Below, piece after piece: positions 1 to 8,004 of a stretch of 64,000 bases of DNA; the first letter of the stretch is position 1; each line of letters begins with the position of its first letter. Under the pieces are notes generated by a model. It saw only the letters and a program-made list of their open reading frames with translations. It was not told the origin of the DNA and searched no databases. The translations under genes were made by a program, and so were the position numbers. This DNA is from Ulvibacter sp047614245 (GTDB taxonomy: Bacteria; Bacteroidota; Bacteroidia; Flavobacteriales; Flavobacteriaceae), in NCBI GenBank assembly GCA_047614245.1, contig JBLHIC010000001.1, forward strand, positions 38,210 through 102,209, read 5' to 3'.

Positions 1-978
1 TGAAAACCAGTTACCTTTATTTAAGGCACCCATTACTTGAGACTCTTTAGCGTCATTCGATTTTATTTTTACTAACATAGTACCTATCATTGAAATGATA
101 ATCCCTACACCAGCGATTGACATTGGTAATAAGATTGGCCCTATTCCACCAAAAGCATCATTAATAACTCCACCCATATCTTTAATGATATAGTTTCCTA
201 AAACCATTGCTGCTAATACTGTTGCTACATACGAACCAAATAAATCTGCACCCATACCTGCAACATCACCAACATTATCACCTACGTTATCTGCAATAGT
301 CGCTGGGTTTCTTGGATCATCTTCAGGAATTCCTGCTTCTACTTTACCCACTAAATCTGCACCCACATCTGCTGCCTTGGTATAAATTCCACCACCAACT
401 CTTGCAAACAATGCGATAGATTCAGCACCTAAAGAAAATCCTGCTAAAGTTTCTAAAACAATAGTCATTTTTTCTACAGAAAAAGTACCGCTTACTCCAC
501 CCATAAAATAGTTGTAGAAAAATATAAAAAACATTGTTAAACCTAAAACTGCTAAACCAGCAACACCTAATCCCATTACAGTTCCGCCACCAAAAGATAC
601 TTTTAAAGCGTTTGGTAAGCTTGTCTTTGCAGCTTGTGTTGTCCTTACATTGGTTTTAGTAGCTATTTTCATTCCCATATTTCCTGCCAACGCAGAGAAT
701 ATTGCTCCTAAAATAAAAGCAATTACGATTAACCAATGTGTTGAAGGAACTACTGTAGAAACAATAAATAGTAAAACACTTACAACTGCAACAAAAATTG
801 CTAGCAATCTATATTCTGCATTTAAAAATGCTAAAGCACCTTGGTAGATATGATCTGAAATTTCTTTCATTTTGCCATCACCTGCATCTTGCTTCATCAC
901 CCAAGATTTTTTAATTAGCATAAATACTAATCCTATTAATGCCGCAACTATTGGCATATAAATCATCATTGACTCCAT
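1..978 (-). CDS. hppA: Membrane-bound pyrophosphate-energised ion pump (N-terminal part, cut by window edge)
   Basis: Integral membrane pyrophosphatase that couples hydrolysis of PPi to export of H+ or Na+. Only the first 326 residues lie in the window; the family is usually 700-800 residues, so the rest lies to the left. Several hydrophobic helices are visible, followed near residues 203-216 by the family's pyrophosphate-binding signature (DVGADLVGKVE, then a run rich in D, P and N and a DNVGDNVGD motif). The start MESMMIYMP fits relatives. The residue that separates K+-dependent from K+-independent pumps is outside the window, so the ion cannot be named. Its neighbour is the soluble pyrophosphatase, which uses the same substrate. 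Confidence 0.95.
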   Translation of the reverse strand, partial: MESMMIYMPIVAALIGLVFMLIKKSWVMKQDAGDGKMKEISDHIYQGALAFLNAEYRLLAIFVAVVSVLLFIVSTVVPSTHWLIVIAFILGAIFSALAGNMGMKIATKTNVRTTQAAKTSLPNALKVSFGGGTVMGLGVAGLAVLGLTMFFIFFYNYFMGGVSGTFSVEKMTIVLETLAGFSLGAESIALFARVGGGIYTKAADVGADLVGKVEAGIPEDDPRNPATIADNVGDNVGDVAGMGADLFGSYVATVLAAMVLGNYIIKDMGGVINDAFGGIGPILLPMSIAGVGIIISMIGTMLVKIKSNDAKESQVMGALNKGNWFS

Positions 979-1031
979 ATTTTTTTTGTTTGATTTTTAG
1001 CTGCGCAAAAGTAGGAAAATCATCGGAAACT

Positions 1032-1066
1032 AAAAAACCCTAATTAATTAGTATAATCAGGGTTTT
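1032..1066 (-). terminator. Intrinsic terminator after ppa
   Basis: An 8-bp stem (AAAACCCT at 1034-1041, AGGGTTTT at 1059-1066) lies 22 bases beyond the ppa stop codon. Read on the minus strand it ends in a run of T. It separates ppa from hppA, so the two PPi-using genes are probably separate transcripts. Confidence 0.7.
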
Positions 1067-1087
1067 ATTTCTAAAAACATAACGGGA

Positions 1088-1615
1088 CTAGATAGTGAAA
1101 TTTCCGCTTGATTTATGTTCGCTAGTTTCATATCGATCAATACACTTATTTAGAATATCATAAGCTTCGGAAGCATCGCCCCAGCCACCAACGTCAACGC
1201 GCTTTTTCTCTAAATCTTTGTAAACTTGGAAAAAATGCTCTATCTCCTTCACTATATGTGGGTTCACATCTGAAAGGTCATTCAAACTATTCCAAATTGG
1301 ATCTGAAACCGGAACACAGATAACTTTTTCATCCGGCCCTTTTTCATCTGCCATATGGAAAACTCCAATGGGCTTGACCTCCATAACGCACATTGGAAAA
1401 GTGGGTTCACCACCCAAAACGAGTACATCCAATGGATCTCCGTCTAAGGCTAATGTTTCAGGAATAAAACCATAATCTGCAGGATACATCATAGACGAAA
1501 AAAGCATCCTATCGAATCGAATCTTTTTTAACTCAAAATCGTATTCATATTTGTTTCGGCTACCTTTTGGGATTTCAATTAACACGTCAAAGGTTTGTAC
1601 TTTATTCTTGTCCAT
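1088..1615 (-). CDS. ppa: Inorganic pyrophosphatase (family I, soluble)
   Basis: Cytoplasmic enzyme hydrolysing PPi to two phosphates, pulling biosynthetic reactions forward. The 175-residue length is normal for bacterial family I enzymes. The metal-binding signature DGDPLD is present with Asp58, Asp60 and Asp63, preceded by the conserved MYPADYGFIPET stretch. The start at MDKNKVQTFDV gives the usual short N-terminus before EIPKGSRNKYE. Located between the ion-pumping pyrophosphatase and a DUF5686 protein, all on the minus strand, with a terminator between it and hppA. Confidence 0.95.
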   Translation of the reverse strand: MDKNKVQTFDVLIEIPKGSRNKYEYDFELKKIRFDRMLFSSMMYPADYGFIPETLALDGDPLDVLVLGGEPTFPMCVMEVKPIGVFHMADEKGPDEKVICVPVSDPIWNSLNDLSDVNPHIVKEIEHFFQVYKDLEKKRVDVGGWGDASEAYDILNKCIDRYETSEHKSSGNFTI

Positions 1616-1735
1616 CTATTTGTATATTAATCCTATTGAATTATTGTTATTTACTGCGAAATCTAATACGCTATAGTCTTCGGCTTTCAGCCTTCAAAGA
1701 TAAAGAAATTGACTAGGTAAATTTTAACAATACCA

Positions 1736-4228
1736 CTAAAAATTAAAACCGAATGTTCCTGTTATTCCGAATTTTCTAGCCCCAGGATTGTCGAGATAGT
1801 TTCCGCGGAAATTAAAATCCAATCTGAAAATTTTAAATATATTTCCAACTCCCACACTATACTCCCAATAAATGTCTTCAGGAGCGAGATAGACGATATT
1901 TGAAGCATTTATAGCAATGTTAGAATCAGATACTTGACCATAGACAGCTCTAAATCCAATTACTTCCCGAAGATTTAACTTTCTCAAAACCGGAATTCGC
2001 GAGAAAAGCCTTCCTCCGAAATCATGTTGTATATGAAGAGAAGCATAAGTATCACTAACAAACTCATAAAAATCTAACTGTGAAAAACTGTTATAAAGAC
2101 TAAAATAAGTTTGATTTCCAGGTATTGGACTCAACAAACTTAAAGGCACATCGCCAAAGGTTTTACCGACTTCAATCGTGGTAAACAATCGTCCAAAACC
2201 CCCAACATTCCACGGTTGCGTATAAAGCCCCTGTAGCCTTTGGTAATCAAAATCACCTCCTAAAACATCTTTAAGCCCTGTAGTATAGCCAAGAAACATG
2301 CGTGGAAAATCACCGATATTGATTGTGGTTCGTTCTACACCGTAGCCGGATGTTTTCCTGCCTGGAGTGTAAAGAAAAGCTAATGTTATCTCCGGTTGCT
2401 TTATTTCACTTTTAACTTCACCTGTATCAACTCCATTTTCGAATACTTTATAATCCATTATAAAAGTATCGGTCGCCGATTTTAATCTCCTATAAGAACC
2501 GATTAGACTTACATTAAAATTCTTGGCTGGCTCTACTTCAAGACCTATAGTACTGAGGCTAATTCTGGTCAAACGATCATTCGCACCAACCGATAATAAG
2601 GAAGAAGAAGCCAAGTTTCTGCCAAGCACGTCGTTACTGTTGGTAAGGCTTGCGCCTGTCTGTTCAACATCCCTCCTGTTACCTCCAAAAACTTTTAATC
2701 TTGATCTCCGATCTAACAAATATTTTCCTGAAATTCCATATTTGAAGCGATCATCACTAAAACCATATGCGCCAAATCCTTCAAGCCGCCAACGATCGTT
2801 CTGACCGAAATAGGTCCTGCCCCCCAGCCGAATTCGCATTCCTTCCGCTTCATTATAACCAACCATTGAAAATACTGGTCCGAGGTCAAAATTATTAAGC
2901 TCATAATATCCGGTGGCTAGAACCGTTCCAACACTATACAGAGTTTTAAACCTTTTAACAGTCTTGAGAGTGTCAAGCATTCTATAAACACTCTTTTCAT
3001 CCTTACTCAATTTCTCCAAACGATTTTTTTTCCAAAAGTTATCTGAACGATTATAAACCTCAAATTGATATGGATCTACCTGCTCCGCATAGAACTTTTT
3101 ATCCTTCGGAATGTCAAAAATATAATCATCATAGAGCGTAGTCCTTTTTCCATAGACACCCTTAGCTTCCTCTTTATTTCCGAAACTGAAGTCACTCATA
3201 AAATAATCTCTGTTAATAAGAAAAGTAGAATCGTTAAGTACGTCAAATTCCTGCTCGATATATACTTCGCGTACCCAATTCAAATTGGCACTTTTAGATG
3301 CCTGAAGATTAATTTCTTTAATCGCCCAAGTTGAGTCATTTACCCAAAAATCTCCTTTAAAGGTTAACTCATTCTTACGTCGTGGGTAGTATACTATATT
3401 ATAGCACCATTTATTATCGATATAGGCACTGTCCAATAGCACATAATTATAAACGTCTATCCCAGTCCGTGATAAAGGACTTGTAAATGCTTTATCAAAA
3501 AATTTCAGATAATTGTCATAGACATCATACTCACTATACAAGTCTTTAAGGAAGGCGATTAGGGTATTATTATTATCAAATCCTGAATTCTTATTCCCTA
3601 CTAAGACTTCCTTATGCTGATTCAGCAGATTGTCGCCATAGACTTTGGAAGAAGATTCATTAATAAAAATTGGGAGGTATGTATTTCCTGTGATCTTGGA
3701 AGTATCGGTTTGATCGAAAATAAACTCCATTCCCTTAAACACCCGATTCTTAATAAGTGTACTATCAATGGTATTCAAATCAAACTCCAATTTTTCGTAC
3801 TTGTCATAAGAGTATTGCTTGAACCCTTTAACCCCGTTTTCACGTCGATTTTCCCATATTTTCCTGAGAATATCAATAGCCGGATTATTCTTCTTTGATT
3901 GCTTTCCACTATAAATTACAACTTCATCAAGGGCAGCCGCTTCCTCTTCTAAACTAACGACCATTTTATAGGTGGTTTTTTGCCCTAAAGCTACATCAAG
4001 AGTCTTATAGCCCACAAAGGAAAAAGAAACCGATGCATAATCTTCATCACTTTCTAAATAAAAACGGCCATCTTCATTGGAAATAGTCCCTTCGTTCGAG
4101 TCCTTAAAAATTACATTGGCAAAAGCTACTGGTTCTCCATTGACATCTTTAATCTCTCCACTCACTCTAGTCTGTGCAAAAAGAACTGTTGTTAAGAAAG
4201 TGAAAATTAGAAATAGAAGTTGCTTCAT
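1736..4228 (-). CDS. DUF5686 outer-membrane protein with carboxypeptidase-like regulatory domain
   Basis: An 830-residue outer-membrane protein of a type common in Bacteroidota. A signal peptide (residues 1-18, ending LFAQ) is followed by a carboxypeptidase D regulatory-like beta-sandwich at about residues 20-105 (VSGEIKDVNGEPVAFANV). The long remainder is of the DUF5686 type, and the last residues alternate and end in Phe (GFNF), as expected for a beta-barrel inserted by BamA. Family function is not established. No TonB box or plug domain is evident, so it is not called a TonB-dependent receptor. It lies 69 bases downstream of pdhB on the same strand; co-transcription is possible, but a functional link to pyruvate dehydrogenase is not implied. 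Confidence 0.85.
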   Translation of the reverse strand: MKQLLFLIFTFLTTVLFAQTRVSGEIKDVNGEPVAFANVIFKDSNEGTISNEDGRFYLESDEDYASVSFSFVGYKTLDVALGQKTTYKMVVSLEEEAAALDEVVIYSGKQSKKNNPAIDILRKIWENRRENGVKGFKQYSYDKYEKLEFDLNTIDSTLIKNRVFKGMEFIFDQTDTSKITGNTYLPIFINESSSKVYGDNLLNQHKEVLVGNKNSGFDNNNTLIAFLKDLYSEYDVYDNYLKFFDKAFTSPLSRTGIDVYNYVLLDSAYIDNKWCYNIVYYPRRKNELTFKGDFWVNDSTWAIKEINLQASKSANLNWVREVYIEQEFDVLNDSTFLINRDYFMSDFSFGNKEEAKGVYGKRTTLYDDYIFDIPKDKKFYAEQVDPYQFEVYNRSDNFWKKNRLEKLSKDEKSVYRMLDTLKTVKRFKTLYSVGTVLATGYYELNNFDLGPVFSMVGYNEAEGMRIRLGGRTYFGQNDRWRLEGFGAYGFSDDRFKYGISGKYLLDRRSRLKVFGGNRRDVEQTGASLTNSNDVLGRNLASSSLLSVGANDRLTRISLSTIGLEVEPAKNFNVSLIGSYRRLKSATDTFIMDYKVFENGVDTGEVKSEIKQPEITLAFLYTPGRKTSGYGVERTTINIGDFPRMFLGYTTGLKDVLGGDFDYQRLQGLYTQPWNVGGFGRLFTTIEVGKTFGDVPLSLLSPIPGNQTYFSLYNSFSQLDFYEFVSDTYASLHIQHDFGGRLFSRIPVLRKLNLREVIGFRAVYGQVSDSNIAINASNIVYLAPEDIYWEYSVGVGNIFKIFRLDFNFRGNYLDNPGARKFGITGTFGFNF

Positions 4229-4297
4229 ATTAATGGGTAACGTAGAAAAAAAAGCTTTGTTTTAATTAATCGCCTAACAAGAGCAGAAAAGACAGAG

Positions 4298-5281
4298 CTA
4301 TTTTAACTTGTACATTACCTTTTTAACTGCTTTAACAACATCTTCACTATTTGGCAACCATTCTGCGAACAAATGTGGAGAATATGGTGCCGGCGTATCT
4401 GCAGTATTAATTTTAATGATCGGTGCATCCAAATAATCGAATATCTGACTTTGAACCTGGTATGTGATTTCTGTTGAAATATTTCCAAAAGGCCAAGATT
4501 CTTCCAAAACAACAAGGCGATTAGTTTTCTTAACAGATTCTAAAATAGCATTGTGATCCATCGGTCTAATCGTTCGCAAATCGATAACTTCACATTCGAT
4601 GCCTTCTTTAGCTAGCACATCGGCAGCCTTATAGGCCTCTTTTATTATCTTTCCGAATGAAACAATAGTCACATCGTTTCCTTTTCTTTTAATTTCAGCA
4701 ACTCCCAAAGGAATAAGATATTCTCCTTCTGGCACTTCCCCTTTATCACCATACATTTGCTCACTTTCCATAAAGATAACTGGATCATTATCCCTAATGG
4801 CACTCTTTAAAAGACCTTTAGCATCTGCAGGATTACTAGGCACTACAACTTTTAATCCTGGGCAATTAGCAAACCAGCTCTCGAACGACTGTGAATGTGT
4901 TGCAGCTAATTGACCAGCCGAAGCAGTTGGCCCTCTAAATACTATGGGGCAATTAAATTGCCCACCTGACATTTGTCGTATTTTTGCTGCGTTATTTATA
5001 ATTTGATCAATCCCTACTAATGCGAAATTGAAGGTCATATACTCAACAATAGGTCGATTACCGTTCATTGCAGACCCTACAGCTATACCCGTAAAACCAA
5101 GTTCGGCAATGGGGGTGTCAATAACTCTTTTAGCTCCAAACTCATCCAACATCCCTTTGCTGGCTTTATAGGCTCCGTTATATTCAGCAACCTCCTCGCC
5201 CATTAAATATATAGTTTCATCACGGCGCATTTCTTCGCTCATCGCTTCGCAAATAGCTTCTCTGAATTGTAAAGTCTTCAT
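4298..5281 (-). CDS. pdhB: Pyruvate dehydrogenase E1 component, beta subunit
   Basis: Beta subunit of the thiamine-diphosphate E1 component of pyruvate dehydrogenase, which feeds acetyl-CoA to the TCA cycle. About 327 residues from MKTLQFREAICEAM; an in-frame ATG two codons upstream (5287) is possible but relatives start at MKTLQF. Conserved segments include MGEEVAEYNGAYK, DTPIAELGFTGIAVG, HSQSFESWFA and the C-terminal transketolase-type domain with EVIDLRTIRPMD. The gene for the alpha subunit is not next to it, as is usual in flavobacteria. It is divergent from etfB with a 182-bp shared regulatory region. Confidence 0.95.
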   Translation of the reverse strand: MKTLQFREAICEAMSEEMRRDETIYLMGEEVAEYNGAYKASKGMLDEFGAKRVIDTPIAELGFTGIAVGSAMNGNRPIVEYMTFNFALVGIDQIINNAAKIRQMSGGQFNCPIVFRGPTASAGQLAATHSQSFESWFANCPGLKVVVPSNPADAKGLLKSAIRDNDPVIFMESEQMYGDKGEVPEGEYLIPLGVAEIKRKGNDVTIVSFGKIIKEAYKAADVLAKEGIECEVIDLRTIRPMDHNAILESVKKTNRLVVLEESWPFGNISTEITYQVQSQIFDYLDAPIIKINTADTPAPYSPHLFAEWLPNSEDVVKAVKKVMYKLK

Positions 5282-5324
5282 AGGCATTTTAATATATTAT
5301 TTTCTGAAAAATATTCAGGGGTAA

Positions 5325-5332
5325 CAAAAATA
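5325..5332 (-). promoter_or_regulatory. Candidate -7 element of the pdhB promoter
   Basis: Read on the minus strand, TATTTTTG matches the Bacteroidota sigma factor -7 consensus TAnnTTTG, 44 bases before the pdhB start. No clear -33 TTG at the usual spacing, so this rests on one element. Confidence 0.4.
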
Positions 5333-5375
5333 CTATTATTTATATGCGTGTTGGTATATTTTTGAAATTTTTAGC

Positions 5376-5407
5376 GTAAATTTATTATGCAAGCATAATA
5401 AATTTAC
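5376..5407. promoter_or_regulatory. Perfect 15-bp inverted repeat, candidate operator for etfBA
   Basis: Two perfect 15-bp arms, GTAAATTTATTATGC (5376-5390) and its exact reverse complement (5393-5407), are separated by AA. The right arm ends 12 bases before the etfB -7 element, covering the -33 region, as a repressor site would. A very similar site lies in front of the fadL-type gene at 50148-50169. There is no U-run and no gene ends here, so it is not a terminator. The regulator is unknown; a TetR-type fatty-acid repressor is an inference. Confidence 0.7.
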
Positions 5408-5419
5408 AATTTATATCAG

Positions 5420-5427
5420 TACCTTTG
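5420..5427 (+). promoter_or_regulatory. Candidate -7 element of the etfBA promoter
   Basis: TACCTTTG is an exact match to TAnnTTTG and ends 36 bases before the etfB ATG. The expected -33 region lies inside the right arm of the adjacent palindrome and lacks a clean TTTG, which would suit a regulated promoter. Confidence 0.55.
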
Positions 5428-5463
5428 TATGCCAAAAAGTTACTCAAAAAATACTATTTAAAT

Positions 5464-6204
5464 ATGAAAATATTAGTGTGTATAAGTCACGTGCCGGACA
5501 CTACTTCAAAAATCAATTTTACAGACGGAGATACCAGATTTGATACAAATGGAGTTCAATTTGTGATTAATCCTAATGATGAGTTTGGCCTAACTCGTGC
5601 TATGTGGTTTAAAGAAAAACAATCTGCGATTGTACATGTTGTAAACGTTGGTGGACCCGAAACCGAACCTACTCTTCGCAAGGCTTTGGCTATTGGAGCA
5701 GATGAAGCAATACGGGTTAATACTTTTGCTACTGATGGGTTTTCTGTAGCGAAGCAATTGGCAAACGTTGTCAAAGAAGGCGCTTACGACTTGGTTATTG
5801 CCGGTCGCGAATCGATCGATTACAATGGTGGGATGGTACCAGGAATGCTTGCAAAATTAATCGGCTCAAACTTCGTGAATACTTGTATTGGTTTGGAAGT
5901 TGAAGGAAATGAAGCTACTGCAATTCGTGAAATCGATGGTGGTAAAGAAACGCTAAGCACCTCCTTACCCCTAGTAATAGGAGGTCAAAAAGGACTGGTA
6001 GAAGAAAGTGACCTGCGCATCCCGAATATGCGTGGCATTATGCAAGCTCGTTCGAAACCATTAACTGTTAAAGAACCAATCTCACTAATCCCTGAAACTA
6101 GAGCCATATCCTTTGAAAAACCGGAGCCAAAAGGAGCTGTGAAATTAGTAACTAACGTAGATGATCTTATTGCTTTATTGCATAATGAAGCTAAAGTGAT
6201 ATAA
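5464..6204 (+). CDS. etfB: Electron transfer flavoprotein, beta subunit
   Basis: Beta subunit of the ETF heterodimer, which accepts electrons from acyl-CoA dehydrogenases and passes them to ETF:quinone oxidoreductase. The start MKILVCISHVPDT at 5464 is chosen because this is the conserved family N-terminus; an upstream in-frame ATG at 5425 would add 13 unlike residues and overlap the -7 promoter element. The 246-residue length is normal. The stretch AGRESIDYNGGMVPG and the basic C-terminal arm are as in the family. Followed 64 bases later by etfA in the same operon. The palindrome in its promoter suggests control with other fatty-acid genes. Confidence 0.95.
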   Translation: MKILVCISHVPDTTSKINFTDGDTRFDTNGVQFVINPNDEFGLTRAMWFKEKQSAIVHVVNVGGPETEPTLRKALAIGADEAIRVNTFATDGFSVAKQLANVVKEGAYDLVIAGRESIDYNGGMVPGMLAKLIGSNFVNTCIGLEVEGNEATAIREIDGGKETLSTSLPLVIGGQKGLVEESDLRIPNMRGIMQARSKPLTVKEPISLIPETRAISFEKPEPKGAVKLVTNVDDLIALLHNEAKVI

Positions 6205-6268
6205 ATCAAAAATCCTGATCATTATTCTTGGAACTTGAAGACTCGGGATTGATAATTTTAAATAAATT

Positions 6269-7234
6269 ATGGTAATAGTATATACAGAATCTGAAGAAGG
6301 AAAGTTTAAAAAAATCGCGCTAGAAGCCGTTTCCTATGCCAAAGGGATTGCAGACATGATAGGCACTACTGTAACAGCCGTTTCGATAAATGGAGGTAGC
6401 GCAGATGAATTAGGAAGTTATGGCGCATCGAAAGTCCTTGAAGTTACAGACGATTCTTTACAGGGTTTTAATGCCGAAGCTTATGCTGATGTTATCTCAC
6501 AAGCTGCTAAAAAAGAAGGAGCCTCTGTTGTTGTCTTAACATCCAGTGCAAATAGTAAATTTATGGCACCTTTGGTGTCTGTAAATCTGGAGGCCGGTTT
6601 TGTCGCTAATGTAACTCAGCTACCAACTAGCGTATCTCCTTTTCAGGTAAAACACAGCGTATTCACAAACAAAGCATTTTCGTTTACCGAAATCACTACT
6701 GAAACTAAGGTGATAGGCTTAGCTAAAAATGCCTATGGCCTAAAAGAAAATTCGGTAGATGTGACATCAGAAGGTTTTTCACCCGAATTAAATCCACACG
6801 ATTTTGACATGAAGGTTGTTTCGGTGGACAAAGCAACAGATAGAGTAACAATTGCAGATGCGGAAATTGTTGTTTCTGCAGGACGCGGATTGAAAGGTCC
6901 GGAAAACTGGGGAATGATCGAAGAGCTTGCTGAAATCTTGGGAGCTGCGACTGCCTGCTCTAAACCAGTGAGTGACTTGGGCTGGAGACCACATGGTGAA
7001 CATGTAGGTCAAACTGGAAAACCTGTCGCGTCAAATTTATACATAGCAATAGGTATATCTGGAGCTATTCAACACTTAGCAGGAATCAACTCATCTAAGG
7101 TTAAGGTTGTTATTAATAGTGACCCTGAAGCGCCTTTCTTTAAAGCTGCCGACTACGGTATCGTTGGTGACGCGTTCGAAGTAATACCACAATTGAACGA
7201 AAAATTAAAAGCCTTTAAGGCGCAAAACGCATAA
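6269..7234 (+). CDS. etfA: Electron transfer flavoprotein, alpha subunit
   Basis: Alpha subunit (321 residues) that carries most FAD contacts of ETF. The N-terminal domain (about 1-190) has the ETF alpha/beta fold. The C-terminal FAD domain starts near VVSAGRGLKGPENW and includes RPHGEHVGQTGKP and the conserved GISGAIQHLAG, NSDPEAPFF and ADYGIVGD motifs, all intact. Forms an operon with etfB upstream and is followed by a hairpin terminator, so etfBA looks like a two-gene transcript. Confidence 0.96.
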   Translation: MVIVYTESEEGKFKKIALEAVSYAKGIADMIGTTVTAVSINGGSADELGSYGASKVLEVTDDSLQGFNAEAYADVISQAAKKEGASVVVLTSSANSKFMAPLVSVNLEAGFVANVTQLPTSVSPFQVKHSVFTNKAFSFTEITTETKVIGLAKNAYGLKENSVDVTSEGFSPELNPHDFDMKVVSVDKATDRVTIADAEIVVSAGRGLKGPENWGMIEELAEILGAATACSKPVSDLGWRPHGEHVGQTGKPVASNLYIAIGISGAIQHLAGINSSKVKVVINSDPEAPFFKAADYGIVGDAFEVIPQLNEKLKAFKAQNA

Positions 7235-7256
7235 ATTTTTATTACTTTGTGCCTTA

Positions 7257-7309
7257 TAAAAGAGGACTGTTTTAATATGGACTCGTCCTAATTTTAACAG
7301 CCTTTTTTA
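7257..7309 (+). terminator. Hairpin terminator after etfA
   Basis: A long imperfect stem: AGAGGACTGTT (from about 7260) pairs, with one bulged A, with AACAGCCTTTTTT (7296-7308), and an inner GGAC/GTCC hairpin forms the loop end. The right arm runs into a T-tract, consistent with an intrinsic terminator of etfBA just before the next gene. Confidence 0.55.
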
Positions 7310-7318
7310 TTCTTATTT

Positions 7319-7945
7319 ATGAGCTTAGTTAGACTTAACATTAAAGGCATATCCTACAGCCAGACACAAAACGGAGCCTATGCTCTTATTTTGAGCGAAG
7401 TTGGTGGAAATCGCAAATTACCTATCGTTATAGGTGCCTTTGAGGCACAATCAATTGCTATTGCACTTGAAAAGGAAATCAAACCCCCAAGACCACTAAC
7501 CCACGATCTATTTAAAAATTTTGCAGATCGGTTTGAAATAGTGGTCAATCAAGTTATTATTCACAAATTAGTTGATGGAGTTTTTTATTCTAGCATTATT
7601 TGTGAACGTGATAAGATTGAAGAAATCATTGACGCTCGGACTAGTGATGCTATTGCATTAGCATTGCGATTTAAGGCGCCAATCTTTACGTATAAGAATA
7701 TTTTAGACAAGGCAGGAATTTTTCTAAAAACACCGCCTAAAAAAAGCAAACAGAATATTTCAGACGATGAAGATTTAGTAATTGAAGAACTAATTGTAGG
7801 AACTGACAAAGAATCTATTAAATCCAGCGGTAAGAATTATAGCAAACATACTTTGAAAGAATTGAATGAAATACTAGACAAGGCAGTTGCAAACGAAGAT
7901 TATGAAACTGCCGCTAGAATTCGAGACGAAATTTCGAAAAGATAA
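7319..7945 (+). CDS. Bifunctional nuclease family protein (DUF151) with UVR motif
   Basis: A 208-residue cytoplasmic protein. Residues 1 to about 135 are a DUF151/bifunctional nuclease domain (LPIVIGAFEAQSIAIALE, ARTSDAIALALRFKAPI), known in plants as a nuclease and conserved widely in bacteria without an assigned role. Residues 172-206 form a UvrB/UvrC-type UVR helical hairpin (LNEILDKAVANEDYETAARI), a protein-interaction element. This two-domain form is common in Bacteroidota. Its start lies 10 bases after the etfA terminator; the next gene, a nucleoside transporter, follows 59 bases later on the same strand. Confidence 0.88.
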   Translation: MSLVRLNIKGISYSQTQNGAYALILSEVGGNRKLPIVIGAFEAQSIAIALEKEIKPPRPLTHDLFKNFADRFEIVVNQVIIHKLVDGVFYSSIICERDKIEEIIDARTSDAIALALRFKAPIFTYKNILDKAGIFLKTPPKKSKQNISDDEDLVIEELIVGTDKESIKSSGKNYSKHTLKELNEILDKAVANEDYETAARIRDEISKR

Positions 7946-8004
7946 TACATCTTTCCATTAAAATTGGATCTGTGAGTCTAAAGTAAGTAATACTACCCTT
8001 ATTT

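Noticed and set aside
5376..5407. The perfect palindrome as a terminator
   Set aside because: It lies between two divergent genes, so no transcript ends there, and lacks a U-run; an operator fits better.
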